DNA from: Gloeophyllum trabeum ATCC 11539
Taxonomy: Eukaryota; Basidiomycota; Agaricomycetes; Gloeophyllales; Gloeophyllaceae
Direction of reading: 5' to 3'
DNA: 51,565 nucleotides
NCBI RefSeq assembly: GCF_000344685.1
Contig: NW_006920412.1
Span: 347,559-399,123 of the forward strand
Below the pieces are notes generated by a model that saw nothing but the letters and a program-made list of their open reading frames with translations, made no database searches and was not told the DNA's origin. This document shows, in pieces, positions 11,899 to 24,209 of the stretch. Every line of letters starts with the position of its first letter. The first letter of the stretch is position 1. The translations under genes and the position numbers were made by a program.

Positions 11899-13579
11899 CC
11901 GTTCGTCCGCCATTGTATAGGCTTGTGTTCTCTTATCTTGTCCTTCCCTGCCCCTAGCTGGATCGCATATTATCTTTATTGTACTCAAATACCCTGTAGT
12001 ACCTGTAGCACCTGAGAAGGAGGTCGTGTTTTATTTGCATTGAGCTATGTAGTTATTGCTTTGCTGCGGATTTTGTTATATTACAGATTGCGCTCGTTTC
12101 TGTCGTTGGAAATTCGGAGGATCTTTGAAATGCCTCGAGGGATTCGTCGGTGCCATGGTACTATGGAAATTGCTAGTACTCCCTGGTGGTGCCTACACAT
12201 CGCACTCTCAAGTGGGTATTGAACACACTGACAGTGCGTCCGCACTACCCGAGTGATGTACGCCAACATGACAGTGATTCTGGTGGCTTCCAGATGAGAC
12301 GCGCTCGCCGACTTTGAGTACGCTCGATCGATGTCGACCTGACGAAGCCAAGAATAATTTTGACGGAGCTTCTCCAATATTGCCCATGCCACCGCTGCTG
12401 CTGATTGACAGGACTGCGGCGGTCGTACCTCGGGACAAATCCCGATGGCCACACTTCCACGATAGACAGAGAAGCGCATTGCTTCTACCGTACTATCTCG
12501 GTAAGGCACATGAAACGGCCGAACGACGGTGGGGGATGTATGCAGATCAATATATCAAAGTGATGATCGACGTTCTCGCACCATTCAAGCTTGGGATCAG
12601 GAAGAAAGAAGGACTGTAGTGTCGGCTCGAGGATCTTGCTGCTATAGTCCGAGATCGCATGGTGCAATCGAAGCGCACAGTGTGCTGTGCGTCAATGATT
12701 TGCGTCTTCTACATGCGATGCTCTCGACGAGACATCGCATGAAACGTCAACGCGAACACACCTTCGTCACCTGTATCAGGCCCTTGGCAGGCGGTCATTG
12801 ACGACCTATAATCGGGGAAACTTAGGGTGGAAAGCACTCGCTATATCTTGTGGGCATCCGAGACCAATATCAGCAATTGATGAACACCATCCGCGAAGTA
12901 CTCACTCACTCACTCTCGACAGCAGGCAAAGCATGACGATTTCGGTCTGCCTTCGGGAGATTCGGGAGAACGTCTCGAAGTGCGTAAGTGTGGATAACAT
13001 TTCCTACCCACACGGACGTACCACGGGGCACCCCAGGGAAGGTCTTAAGGATCTGTCCGATCAATTCTCGGACACCGAGGGCGAAGAGAAGCTTGCTGTT
13101 GTCACAACGTGTCACGCCTCATTTACGATCTCGCTGCTGATTCTCGCACACTCATCATTCACGAGGCGATGGACATTCATATCAGTCTAACACCTCTGAG
13201 CAATTATCCATGCCGCGTATTGCGTATGTTGCGTCTTACTTGAAGTAGCAAGCCACAGTATCCCGACTTCCCCCTCCGATATTGTGGCGGATGGGACAAG
13301 CAGATGTGCATCGGTCGTTTGGCTTAAGGATGAGATTCCCGGTAATTAGAGACGCGAAGCGTACCACGGTCAGAGTAAATTTTTGAAATATCCATATCTT
13401 GATCGTACACCCACTGATACTTCTGATCGAAGCTGTTCCAGGCGCTATATATGCAGGATCGTGCAATCCTGTGAGAGGGCAGCCGCCCAACGTCTTCACT
13501 GGCAGTTGGCATCATCTATAGGCTGACAGGTACCGAACCCAGGTAGTAAGCCTGCTGATCACTCGCTTTGGAACGCAAC
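11899..13579. other. Intergenic region, nothing recognised
   Basis: This lies downstream of DUF6534 gene 1 and upstream of the desaturase. Several short ORFs on both strands (for example minus 12081-12509 and 12906-13115) lack recognisable motifs and do not join by splicing into a longer protein. No tRNA-like fold or repeat was noticed. Confidence 0.4.
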
Positions 13580-15318
13580 ATGGGCAAGCCAGTCGACGTC
13601 CACGGTCAAACATCCAAAGGCCCTCGGGCTGAGGATGATATCCCGGAATACACTCCAATGTCGTGGTAAGCACCCACCACCGCCCGACATCGCCCGCCGC
13701 TAACGATGAACATGTCAGGACACTGAGCGAAATACGCGCTGCCATCCCGGCTCATCTGTTCGTTCGAGATACGAAGAGGGCAATCGGATACCTCGTCAGG
13801 GATCTCCTTATGGCGGCGGCAGTGTGGCGCTGTGCCGTGTTTATCGACCCATACTTCAAGCACGCCACAACGAGGCAACTTCTTACACCCGCTGGTGCTG
13901 AAATCGCACGATGGACTGCCTGGCTCACCTAGTAAGTCCTTTCCGTCGTCCAGCATCCATCTTCCGTCATAACTCCTGCAGCTGGTGGTTCCAAGGCTTG
14001 ATATTCACGGGTATCTGGGTGATCGGGCATGAGGTGCGTTCGGACGTCCGATGAGACGCCTGCTCTCACACCGACGCCACTATCCCCATAGTCCGGCCAC
14101 GGAGCGTTCTCGCCAAACAAACGCATCAATAACGCCGTGGGCTTCGTACGTGCCCTATCCCCTGCGGAAATTAACGAGCCCAGAGCTCACCGTGCGTAAG
14201 CAGATCACGCACACCTTCCTCTGGACACCCTACTTCAGCTGGAAGATTTCCCACCATCGGCACCACATGAACCACGCGTCGATGGAGAAGGACGAGGTGT
14301 ACGTCCCGAAGACGCGAAGCGACCTCGGCATACCCAAGGAACAGCCGGGCCACAGCGAAATCGACTACGAAGATTACTTCGGCGATACACCCGTCTACAC
14401 GCTGTACATGCTCGTGCGCCAGCAGGTCCTGGCGTTCCCAGCGTACCTTCGTGAGTCGTCTTGGCGAATTCATTATGCCGCTGCGCTGATTGGCTTGTAG
14501 TGTTTAATGTCTCCGGGCAGAAGACATACCCGAAGTGGACCAATCACTTCGATCGTAAGTCGGCCTTGGTACCTTGAACACCATAAACGCCTGACCGGTT
14601 GTGTATCCCTAGCCCGCTCCGTCTTATTCACTAAAGAACAAGCCTCGGCGGTATGGATATCCAATCTCGGCATCGCCGCCATGATCTGGGGCGTAACAAA
14701 GGCTTGCGCCTTCTACGGCGCCGCCGAGGTGGCCAAGTTCTACGGCATCCCCTGGCTGCTCGTCTCGCACTGGTTCATCATGATCACGTACCTCCACCAC
14801 ACGGACATGAGCCTCCCGCACTACCGCGGCAAGGAGTGGAGCTTCCAGCGCGGCGCGGCGGCGACGGTCGACCGCGACTTCTTGGGGTGGCAGGGCCGCT
14901 TCTTCCTGCACGATGTTGCGCATTATCATGTGATCCATCATTTCTTCCCGAAGTTGCCTTGGTGTGAGTATCTTTCTGCGAAGCGTTTTGGTCCTTTGCG
15001 CTGAGCTGTTCGCAGATAACGGGGAGGAGGCTACGAGATACCTAAGACAAAAGATCGGGGAGCATTACGCCTACTCCGACAAGCCCGTCTTCAAGGCCCT
15101 ATGGGATACCTACAACGACTGTCAATTTGTAGAGGACGAAGGTGCGCTCTTTCCAACTCCCCTCGATGTGTCGATGATGCTCAAAGAGCTTGTTGGTATC
15201 TGCAGGAGAAGTGCTGTTCTACCGGAACAAGCAAGGGAAGGCGTACCGGAAGCCGGCAGAATCGTACCTGAATGCGCAGGCTACAGGTCAGGCGGGAAGT
15301 AGGATTCAGAGGAAGTAG
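13580..15318 (+). CDS. FAD2: Delta-12-type fatty acid desaturase
   Basis: A membrane desaturase of the FAD2 type, probably turning oleate into linoleate in ER lipids. Exons join to MGKPVDVHGQTSKGPRAEDD, then WTLSEIRAAIPAHLF and YWWFQGLIFTGIWVIGHE. The three di-iron histidine boxes are visible: HESGH (box 1, from GHESGHGAFS, split by an intron at about 14033-14089), HHRHHMNH (box 2, near 14250) and HVIHH (box 3, near 14930). Box 1 of this family usually reads HECGH; here the third residue is Ser (TCC). The C-terminus runs GEHYAYSDKPVFKALWDTYN, then VEDEG and LFYRNKQGK, as in fungal delta-12 enzymes, and stops at 15318. At least seven introns; about 430 residues. A delta-15 or other regiospecificity cannot be excluded from sequence alone. 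Confidence 0.9.
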
Positions 15319-15575
15319 ACGTTGAGAAGGCTGCGCGGACCCCCTCATGGTGTCAAGACATAGATGCGATTCCCGTTGATGTAAAGATACCCGATCGGAT
15401 TTTGTATTATATGTTTATAGTCCAGGATTTGTTGTAGACTCTTAATTGACTTATCTACCCCAGGATGTCACGGTATCCTAGAGTCGTCCGTCCCTGCTGC
15501 GTGAGTAGCGCCCGCGAGCTTTACCTACTGAAAACCCTGTCACGTATTCTGTGGGCTGGCCAGAAAGTCGACCCC

Positions 15576-15609
15576 ACTGGGAGGTCACACCGCCGAACGC
15601 GTTCGCGAA
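15576..15609 (+). repeat. Diverged inverted repeat, left copy
   Basis: The sequence actgggaggtcacaccgccg, followed by AACGCGTTCGCGAA, recurs in reverse orientation at 16168-16201 with only a few differences, all in the short cacac/tcgcc spacer. The 14-base GC-rich core is partly palindromic. Similarity fades outside this segment. A weaker direct copy (aactggggtcacac) lies near 15821. Confidence 0.55.
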
Positions 15610-16167
15610 CTGCAAATGCGAACGTGAGAACCACTCCACGGTGCACGTGGGCGCTGTCGATTCGTGGCTCTGTCCACCGGCCACAGACGCGTACCCCTCC
15701 TGCTTGTGATAAAATCTGCATAGCCTGAGGGTTTTAACTTGTAAGTTTATTGTATCAGTCTGTGAGATTGAAATTGCTGGGTAATTGTAAAAAATGTGGT
15801 GAGTAATCGAAGCTGTCTGTCCAACTGGGGTCACACGAACCCACTGAAGCCCCTTCCGTGCCCTCCCCCTAACGGTTTCCATATGTGGTCAATACTACTG
15901 GCATTGCATTGGAAATGTGATGCCTCCACAGATGCCCTGTATACATATAATTAGTCATTGGGCATGGACAACTTGAAATTCATTACTCTATTCACATCAT
16001 CAATATCCCTGGTATGGTACAATAATATGTGCATAACAAGCTGTATTTTATGGATTGAAAGCATAGCCACCATTGCCTTTCTCGCTCAATAACAGTTGCG
16101 GTGTGGCGATTTCCTACGCTCCGGTGGCGTGGCATCCCCTCACGTGCCCAGACATTCGCCGAACACG

Positions 16168-16201
16168 TTCGCGAACGCGTTCGGCGGGCGAACCTCCCAG
16201 T
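16168..16201 (-). repeat. Diverged inverted repeat, right copy
   Basis: The reverse complement reads actgggaggttcgcccgccg followed by the same AACGCGTTCGCGAA core as the copy at 15576-15609. The two copies face each other across about 560 bp. No target-site duplication could be aligned, so whether they are the ends of one old element is unclear. Confidence 0.55.
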
Positions 16202-17636
16202 CGCCTGGACGTTCTCGGGCTGGCGGAATTTCAGTCACCGATGTCACGAGTAACAAAAGCACGTGACACTAACGCATGACGCGTCACCTTCAGACCCTAG
16301 ACGCGTCTCCCCAACGTCTCCCGGCTCTCCATCTTCTATGGACCTTTGCCACGAGCATGCTAGACTGTCCTTCGACGACAAGTCTATCGATACATACGCA
16401 GTCAGCAAACAGCGTGGCTGAGGCATGTAGGTCTATATGCAGTTCTAGGTGAAGGTGAGACAGAGCCTCGTCGAAGGCCGACCTTCTCCAGCTCAGTCAA
16501 GTGTACTGGCAGCAGCAGCAACGGTAACCCGTACCAGGAGAGGTGATGTATACACCACCTGGCAGAAACCCTCGTTTTACGGCGAATAAGCGGGAGACAT
16601 TCTAACACGGCGGGCCGCTTTGCGTAGACGTAGCATGAGTCCAGAACGCAAGCTGACGAGCGCATACATTCACCCATTCCAGCGCCATGAGGCACGTCGC
16701 ACGTTACATGGCAGATATGCGACCCCTACTCAGACTAGTACCCTGTAACTGGGCATAGATTCAGTCGCTTCATTCGCCATCCTCTGGCGACTCGACAAGC
16801 TGCGACTGCGACCGTGAGGTTGTTAATCGCTAGGGGTAAGTAGGGCCCTCTCCCTATTGCGCTATTATTTCAGCCCAACAGCGCAGTGCAAGGGCCACCT
16901 TTCCTCCGTAACATTGTCAATGACGTACCGTACAAACAGACGCCGGTGCGAGGAAGTACCTGGAAGCATGGATCATTCTAGTCGTCGTTAGTATCACTGA
17001 CAGTGCTTGCCCATCTCGCTCCTTTGAATTGTACCACTCTTAACGCTATGTTCTAGCAATGACTCTCTTTGCCAAAGGGCCCGCGCTGGCGCTGCCTTCT
17101 AGAATCGTCTGAACGTCTGAATTCGCGAAGTCAGTGGAATCTCTCTGAGCAAGCGCCTTATAAACCGCACCACGACTGGCTACCTGGTATCAAACATTTG
17201 TCCCTGGACGTTCATGTTTCTCTGCCTCAATGAATATTGCTGGTTCTTACTTGGTCATCGTTCTCCGCGACCCAGACGCGTTCTCATTCACGCGTGCGCG
17301 GTTCACGTGGCGTCACCGCTACGGCAGGGCCAGAACGAGAGCTCCACGACATCGAGGACGACGCGAAATTCGATGATGATTCGGAGAGTACAAATAAAAT
17401 CGCTTTCGCATCGCTGCTCAACTTTGTGTCGTCCCCAGCACGCAGCGTTCTCTGAAGGTACAAGCCTTGGCCGCCGCGCGAAGACGTCGCGTCAGAAATG
17501 ACGTGTATCCTGGACTTTGTTTGGTCATGTATTGCCCGGATTACCTGCTCAGCTTTGAGCTCAGGCCAAAACAGGCAACTCCTCCTAGTCCATCTCTGCT
17601 GAGCTCTTCCTCAATCCTTCACTTTGACCTGCCATC

Positions 17637-20063
17637 ATGGCCTCCGATCAGCAGGTTGCGCTGGCCAGAGTGCAGCGGGCGAGCACGAGCAACTTGACAA
17701 AGTCGACCAGACAAGTCGTGCCGGCCTTTCTGCAGAAGCTGTATGAGTAAGTGATTGTCGTTCTTCCATGGGTGCGAAAGGGGAAGTTGATGTGCTTTCA
17801 GAATGGTGAACGACCCTACCAATAACGACTTGATACGATGGGCGGACGCGGGCGACTCGTTCTTCGGTACGTCGCTCCTCGAAGCCTCTGGGAAGAGGCG
17901 TTGACCATTTTCGCAGTGCTGGATCACGAACGGTTTGCGAGGGAAGTGCTCGGACGCTGGTTCAAGCATCAGAACTTCAGCTCGTTCGTTCGGCAACTGA
18001 ACATGTACGGGTTCCACAAAATCCCCCACCTCCAGCAAGGCGTCCTCAAGTCCGAAGCCGAGACCGAGTTTTGGAACTTTGAACATGCCAATTTCCGCCG
18101 CGGCCAGCCCGATCTCCTCGCTTTCATTCAGCGCAAAAAGCAAGCGCCACAACCGAACGGAAATGAAGACCATCTCCTCGAAGCTGCGAAGGATCCGAAC
18201 AACCCGATGGCTGTCAACGGATCCTTGTCGGCCGGACAACTCCTCGATATGAACGCGATTGTCAACGGCATCACAGTCATTAAACGCCATCAGGCTGCCA
18301 TTTCCACTGACCTGAACGATTTGAAGTCGTCAAATCAGCAACTCTGGCAGGAAGCCCTGGCCGCTCGCGAGCGCCACAAGAAACAACAGGACACGATCAA
18401 TCGGATTCTCAAGTTCCTTGCTGGAGTGTTCGGACAGGGGTCCGCCCCCAAGCATGACGGTAGCCATAGTCCTCCCGCAATGATGCCGCGCAAGCGACAG
18501 CGCCTGATGATTGGCGATATGGACAGGATGGATGGGAAGGCGCGCGCTGTGGAGATTACGGATGTCGACGATGAAGAGGATGAGGAGATGCATTTACGGA
18601 GTCCGACCTCGACGGATCGAGGGCAGTCGCCCTTTGCAGGCAGTGAGTGTCGTTTTCGCTGATGATTACTCATTATCTTACACATCGTAGTTCCAATGGC
18701 GACTATCACCACGCCAATGTCCACAGAGAGCACCTTCTCGCCTCCCGCGACCGAAGCTTCTCTGGGTTACTTGAACTCTGGCGCTCATTCGGGCCGCAAT
18801 GGATCCGGGCCCACGACTCCGGTCCTCACACCGGCGAACGAACAACCAAGAGGTATCCCGAGCCTTGGATCGCCCCATGTTTCTGGACCTGACAAGCAGC
18901 TCGGTATGAACAGCCACTCTGTCTCCCAGCCTAACGGGACGCCGTCGTCCAAGCAGCCGACGTCACCCTTGGATACGTTCCCCAGTCAGCCTCAGCAGGA
19001 ACAAGGTATCCCCACTTCGTCATATAATCCCTCGACAATCACCTCACTCACGGCATCTAACAACGCCAACTCGGACCCTGCGATGATGCAGGCCGCTTTC
19101 CAGCAGATGCTCAACCAGCCTGCGCAGGTCCAGCGGTTCTTCCAGGCCTTGGCCAATGGCCAGAATGTGCCTGGCTACCCCATGTCTATGGACCCCGGGC
19201 AGCAATCACCGTACGGCAGGCCTACCTATAACGGGCCCCTGGATTCGCAGACACAGCTGCAGCAATACCGGCTGCCTACCCCAGGACTGTACCCACCCCC
19301 GCCTCAACCGGAGTCGTCGCAACTGCAGAGAATGGACAATTCAGGTATCGTCGAACCGCTGATGCAGAGTGCGGATCGGCTCGCTAAGACTTATAAAGAT
19401 GCGGCGGAGATTGACGCGGATGTGGATGCGCTGCAGACGAGCATCTATTCCCTGATTGAGAACCTAGGCTTGGACCCATCTGTGCTCAACACCCACCCCG
19501 CGCAGAGGGTCAACGGTGGTGTCTCACCTCATATGAACGGCGTGCATACTAATGGCGTGCATGTCAACGGCGTCGGCGTGAACGGAGTTGCGCAGGACCA
19601 CCGGCCTGACTCCGTGTCGATGCCCCCGCCCAACGGCCACATACATTTGAACGGCATGAACGGGGACTCGTCTGGGAATCAGGACTTCGACTTTGAGTCG
19701 TTCCTGACGGAGTTTTCGAGGGACGGCGCCGATGTGAACGGCGACTACGGCGATTTTGCTGAGAAGTTGGCGAATCACACGCCGGGCATCAACGGGAACC
19801 CCGCCGTGCAGGACGCGTCGACGGAACAGCTGACCGCGTTCCTCGACGAGGTTGCGTCGAACGCGTCGAACCCCTCGGATGGCACCGCGCCTTCGCCAGT
19901 CGGGTCATCGATGCACTCGCCACAGCTGCGCGCGGCGAACGCGTCGCGGCCGAAGGCGGGGCAGAAGAGGAAGTCGGATTCTGCGCTGATGTTCGTCGAT
20001 CAGACGCAAGCAACGGTGGATGGGTCCACGGGTGGCGGGACGAAAACCAAGCGTAAAAAGTGA
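17637..20063 (+). CDS. HSF1: Heat shock transcription factor
   Basis: A nuclear trimeric activator that binds nGAAn repeats. The first exons give VPAFLQKLYEMVNDPTNNDL and IRWADAGDSFFVLDHERFA. The rest of the winged-helix DNA-binding domain follows, with the recognition helix NFSSFVRQLNMYGFHKI near 17970-18020. Then comes a linker and the HR-A/B coiled-coil region (LNDLKSSNQQLWQEALAARE), with the basic run MPRKRQRL near 18485 as a likely nuclear signal. An acidic stretch VDDEEDEE follows. The large C-terminal half (from 18696) is low in complexity, rich in Ser/Pro/Asn, and has an NGVHxNGV tandem near 19540-19600. It ends in a second basic cluster TKTKRKK. Four introns; about 750 residues. The start is MASDQQVALARVQ, and the poorly conserved N-terminus is short, as in many basidiomycete HSFs. 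Confidence 0.93.
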
Positions 20064-20361
20064 TTGCAATTGGATGCTGGGCTGGGGCTTGGGTTTAGGG
20101 ATTTGGGGTGTGGACTTACTAGAAGTTCCAGTAACTGTATTACGTGCTGTACTGTTTTACTTTATATTTGCCCTGCTGTTAGTCATCTGCATTGTACAGT
20201 AATGAATTCGCCAATAACATTATTGCACTGGACCAAGAGAAGATACGACTTTGGAAGCTGCAAGTTCAGAAGTTGAAGGATATGGTTCTGAAGAAAAGGC
20301 GTAGTGATCTACTACACAAGGGATCTACAAGCAAGCCGACAAAACAGAGAAGGTAACTTCC

Positions 20362-21570
20362 CTATGTTGACTTCTCGTCGGACTTACTGCTGTCCTTTGT
20401 CTTCTCCTTCTCATCCTTGTCCCCCTTCTTCGCGTCAGCCTTCGAGGGCTTCTTCTCCTTCTCGTCCTTCCCCTCCTCCAACTCCGCCCGCCCGATAGTA
20501 GCCTTGTTATCCACCAGCGCATGCAAGGCGATCACAGCACGTAGCAGACTGCTGAGGTACACAACCAGCAGCTCGTCATTGGTGCTCGTGGCGAAGCTTG
20601 TCGTTAGTGTCGGGTCGGACAGGTCGGGGAGCAGGTTCAAGGCGTCTTGGAGGTGGTAGACGATTTGGTGGTTGACGGGCATGGTGCCCGCAGCGACGTC
20701 CGCTAGGTAGGCTTGGAGATCGCCGAGTCGAGATGCGAGGCCACGGAGGGAGGATAGTTGCTCGCTGACGCGTGTGGAGAGGGTGGTCGTGGTCGAGTCC
20801 TTGATGTCTCGCAGTAAGTGCTCGACGCCGATTTCTTCTGCCTCTTCTGCCTCGATAGCTGAGGGAACGTGCAGGAATGTTTTCCGCACTTCCGTGCCAT
20901 CCTGCGGTGTATAGGTCGATTAGTAATCACCCAACAGGTGTCGCAACACTCACGTCCTTGATCTCCTCCACAGCAAAGTACGCGTCCGTCGGGATGTTCT
21001 GGTTCTCTGGTCGCACATCGACAATGACCATGACTGGCCGCGCAATATATCGCTTGAAGAGGTCGTTGATCTCATGGTCCGAGGCTCGTAGCTTCGGACC
21101 AGAGTGGTACCAGCCGATCATACGTTCCCGAGCTGCATAGACCCTTCAGTTCCGCTTGCCTGACACGCCACGCCGACTCACGGACCGTTGACCTTTTTAA
21201 ACATTTCCCACATCTGCTCGATGTAGTTGTGGTCGAGGAACCACGTCTTCGGGTCCTTCTCATCCTCCTCGAAGGGGATGGCGAAGGAGTTCGCGACGTT
21301 GATGGTCTTGCCGTTGTCCTGGCCGAGGAGGACGCCGACTACGCGCTTCGAGGAGCCTCTTGAAACGCTGCGGGCATGGTGGTCGGTCACGGAGAGCAAG
21401 ACCAAGGGATGTACGACTGAAGCAAGTCAGATTGAGCCGCTTGAATACGTTCAAGTCAACGTACCGACTGTTGTTCCGCTCAGCGCATTAAGCTTTCATA
21501 CTGCATGCTCAGCATCAAGCAACGTAGCGCTACATACCAAGCTCACCTGTTCTGAAGTGCTGCCGACCAT
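20362..21570 (-). CDS. RPN8: 26S proteasome non-ATPase regulatory subunit Rpn8 (PSMD7)
   Basis: A structural MPN-domain subunit of the proteasome lid that pairs with the deubiquitinase Rpn11. Exons join as MVGSTSEQ + LNALSGTTV + [17 protein letters not shown], then [29 protein letters not shown] and [22 protein letters not shown]-terminal helical region ([32 protein letters not shown]) and a Lys/Glu-rich tail follow. The JAMM zinc motif is incomplete (YHSGP where an active enzyme has HxH), as expected for Rpn8. About 330 residues. The start depends on two short 5' exons; the ATG at 21570 gives a consistent frame with introns of about 54 and 47 nt. It shares a 179-bp promoter with the divergent SF3B2 gene and converges with HSF. 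Confidence 0.93.
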
Positions 21571-21749
21571 TGTAGCAAATAGAGGTGTGTTACACGAGAG
21601 AGACTTAGACTGGACTCGGACGCGTCAGTGCAATGATGAAACGCGCGTATGGCTTGCTTGTCACTGTTTGTCCCCTTCCTCTCTGGGCCATCGTACTTCG
21701 CCTCAGACTCGGCGCATCACTTTGACGCTCTCCTTTATAATCCTCGGCC

Positions 21750-23871
21750 ATGGCTACACTAGTTGCATCGCAGACGAACGGGCTCAACGGCGTCAACGGT
21801 GTCAATGGCCATGACGAGGCCAAACCGAAGACAAAATTCGCCTCGAAGAACCAGCTGCGTCGCGCAAAGCAGAAACAGAAGAAGGCTCAGGAAAAGCAGG
21901 TCCGTGTGTCTGGTATACACTCATTCGCACTTGCTGACAAGGACGTCCAGCAGCCAAACGGCGATGCTGCTGAACAGAAGAAAGAGTCGCCACCACTGAA
22001 GGTGGAGGAGGATGAGCAGAAAGTGAATGCTGCGTACGTACCTGAGCCATTGGATATCAAAGACCCCAGCCTCGAAGCATTCTCCAACGTATTTGCCCGC
22101 TTCCAGCTTCCCCCTGACGAGAGCGAAGTGAGTGGCGGCGCGTATCTGGCATTGGAAGGTCTGTCTCATGCTTGTTTCCCCGCCCTAGCAGAGTAAAGAT
22201 CAAGACCCCTCCAAGGGCGAGGTCATCTACTCCGACGACGACATGGCCTCGGAAGGCGACTCGGACGAGGAAGGAGAGAAGAAGCCGCTGTCGAAGAAGA
22301 AGGCGCGGAAGATGAATAGGCTCACCGTGGCGGAGCTCAAGCAGCTCGTGAAAAAGCCGGAGGTGGTCGAGTGGTGGGACGTCAGCGCCTCCGACCCGCG
22401 GCTCCTTCTGCACCTCAAGAGCTATCGCAACACTGTTCCCATTCCCGCGCATTGGAGTGCAAAGCGCGACTATCTGCAAGGGAAGCGCGGTATCGAGAAG
22501 CCCCCGTTCCAGCTTCCGTCGTACATCGCCGACACTGGTATTGCGACCATGCGCGACGCGGTGAAGGAGAAGGAAGCAAATATGACGCTGAAGCAGAAGA
22601 CGCGAGAGCGCGTGCAGCCTAAGATGGGCAAGGTGGATATCGACTATCAAAAGCTGCACGACGCGTTCTTCAAGTTCCAGACAAAGCCGCCTGTCACTGG
22701 TTTTGGTGAAATGTCAGTCGTGCTAGTCGATCTCGGTATATGTTACTAATTTGTGACGTTGCGCACAGGTACTATGAAGGGAAAGAGTTTGAGACACAGC
22801 TCAAGCACAAAAAGCCCGGTGATTTGTCGCCTGAACTCGTCGAGGCGCTATCGATTCCTCCACTGGCACCACCGCCATGGCTTATCAGCATGCAACGATT
22901 TGGACCTCCCCCAAGCTACCCTACATTACGGATACCTGGTCTCAATGCACCCATTCCTGAAGGGTACGTCTGAGTTGTGGTAATCTCCGTTCTGATAGCT
23001 CACGAGTACCGTTGACAGCGCACAGTGGGGCTTTCATCCAGGTGGATGGGGTAAACCTCCTCTTGATGAATACAACAGACCGCTGTATGGTGATGTCTTC
23101 GGTGTCATGCCGAAGATCAGCGATACGGACGTATGTACAACACACAGTATACTGTGGACCCCGATTGCTGACGGTAACGTACTCGTAGGTCGGCGAGCCC
23201 GTGGACAAGAACCTGTGGGGAGAACTGGAACCCGAGGAAGAGGAAGAATCCGAGGAGGAGGAGAGCGAGGAGGAAGAGGAGGAGGAGGAAGCAGCCGAGC
23301 TGCCGTCTGCAGAAGGCATGCAGACACCCTCTGGCATGGAGACCCCTTCTGGTATGACCAGTGTCGTCTCCACTGTCGCCGGGGGCCTCGAGACGCCCGA
23401 CTTCTTGGAGCTGCGGAAGAACCAGAGAGCGCCGTCGGAGGCGGCGGATTCGGGACCAAAGTCGCTGTACCAGGTCGTGCCAGAGAAGCAGACGGCGGTC
23501 AGGGGGCTTATGGGGTCGGAGAGGGGGTACGATATCAGTGCTGTTGCCGGGGCTGGGGCGAACGTGCCTGTTCTTGGAGAGGAGAGAGGGACCAAGGTTA
23601 GTTTAGCTCGTCCCTTGCTTGATTCGCTCTCTAACTTGTTTTCCTGCAGCGGAAAGCCAACGGCGTCGATATTTCACTGGATGCCTCCGAGCTGGAGGGT
23701 CTCTCAGAGGACGAGCTCCGGAGGAGATACGAGGCCCAATCGAGAGGCAATGCTGGTGTCCCGGGCTCGAAGGAAGATTTCTCGGACATGGTGGCAAAGG
23801 AGATGGCAAAGAAGAAGCAGAAGATGGACAGGGACCGCGAGAGGAAGGGCGGAAAGGAGTTCAAATTTTGA
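21750..23871 (+). CDS. CUS1: Splicing factor 3B subunit 2 (SF3B2/Cus1)
   Basis: A U2 snRNP SF3b subunit that helps tether U2 to the branch region; nuclear. The N-terminus (MATLVASQTNGLNGVNGVNG, then KFASKNQLRRAKQKQKK) precedes an acidic linker. The DUF382 core begins at LSKKKARKMNRLTVAELKQL and continues with VEWWDVSASDPRLLLHLKSY, RNTVPIPAHWSAKRDYLQGK and KPPFQLPSYI. The PSP domain follows: YYEGKEFETQLKHKKPGDLS, ALSIPPLAPPPWLISMQRFG and PPSYPTLRIPGLNAPIP, then WGFHPGGWGKPPLDEYNRPL and YGDVFGV. A Glu-rich run and SGMETPSGMTS follow. The end is basic, RKGGKEFKF, with the stop at 23869-23871. Five or six introns; about 600 residues, normal for fungal orthologues. Confidence 0.95.
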
Positions 23872-24209
23872 TCATACTGTGCCTTTCTCTGCTCTGCTAA
23901 TCTCTCAGCTGATCCTCCGGTTGCGTTCCTTCTCCGTGTTTGTGTTTAATGTCTATCTTATTTCTTGTACGAATATCATCGTCGTCGTTGACTCGCCAGC
24001 CCTTGCCGTGTAACATGTATGAGCACATATAACCGGCAACGCGCGCTAAACACAGCCATCATACAACCCTGGCTGTGCCCCCAGACGGCGTGCCTTGACG
24101 CTTACACGCTAGCAAGCGCTCGCTATACTGCCTACATAAAGTTCGGGTCTGGCGGGCGTCCCGCTGCATCTACCCTCTTCCTCTCTGCCGTGCGCGACCG
24201 GGGAGCGCG

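Larger units (their letters stand above)
15319..17636. other. Long intergenic region upstream of the heat shock factor
   Basis: This is 2.3 kb without a recognisable gene. It contains a diverged inverted repeat pair (15576-15609 and 16168-16201), annotated separately. TTCGCGAA palindromes occur at both copies and at 17122-17129 (gaaTTCGCGAAg). TTCnnGAA is the tail-to-tail half of a heat shock element, so the last could be an autoregulatory site of the downstream HSF gene, but a full three-unit element was not found. CACGTG occurs at 15657-15662 within gtgcacgtgggc and at 16141-16146. Confidence 0.4.

Noticed and set aside
12040..13515. Cluster of short ORFs that could be a degraded gene
   Set aside because: No two can be joined by plausible splice sites into a motif-bearing protein, and nothing resembles a known family.
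5395..15318. Possible biosynthetic cluster (A-T-R reductase, DUF6534, desaturase)
   Set aside because: There is no cytochrome P450, methyltransferase, transporter or regulator between them. Fibrillarin and PMT2 lie on the other side, and the desaturase looks like a primary lipid gene.
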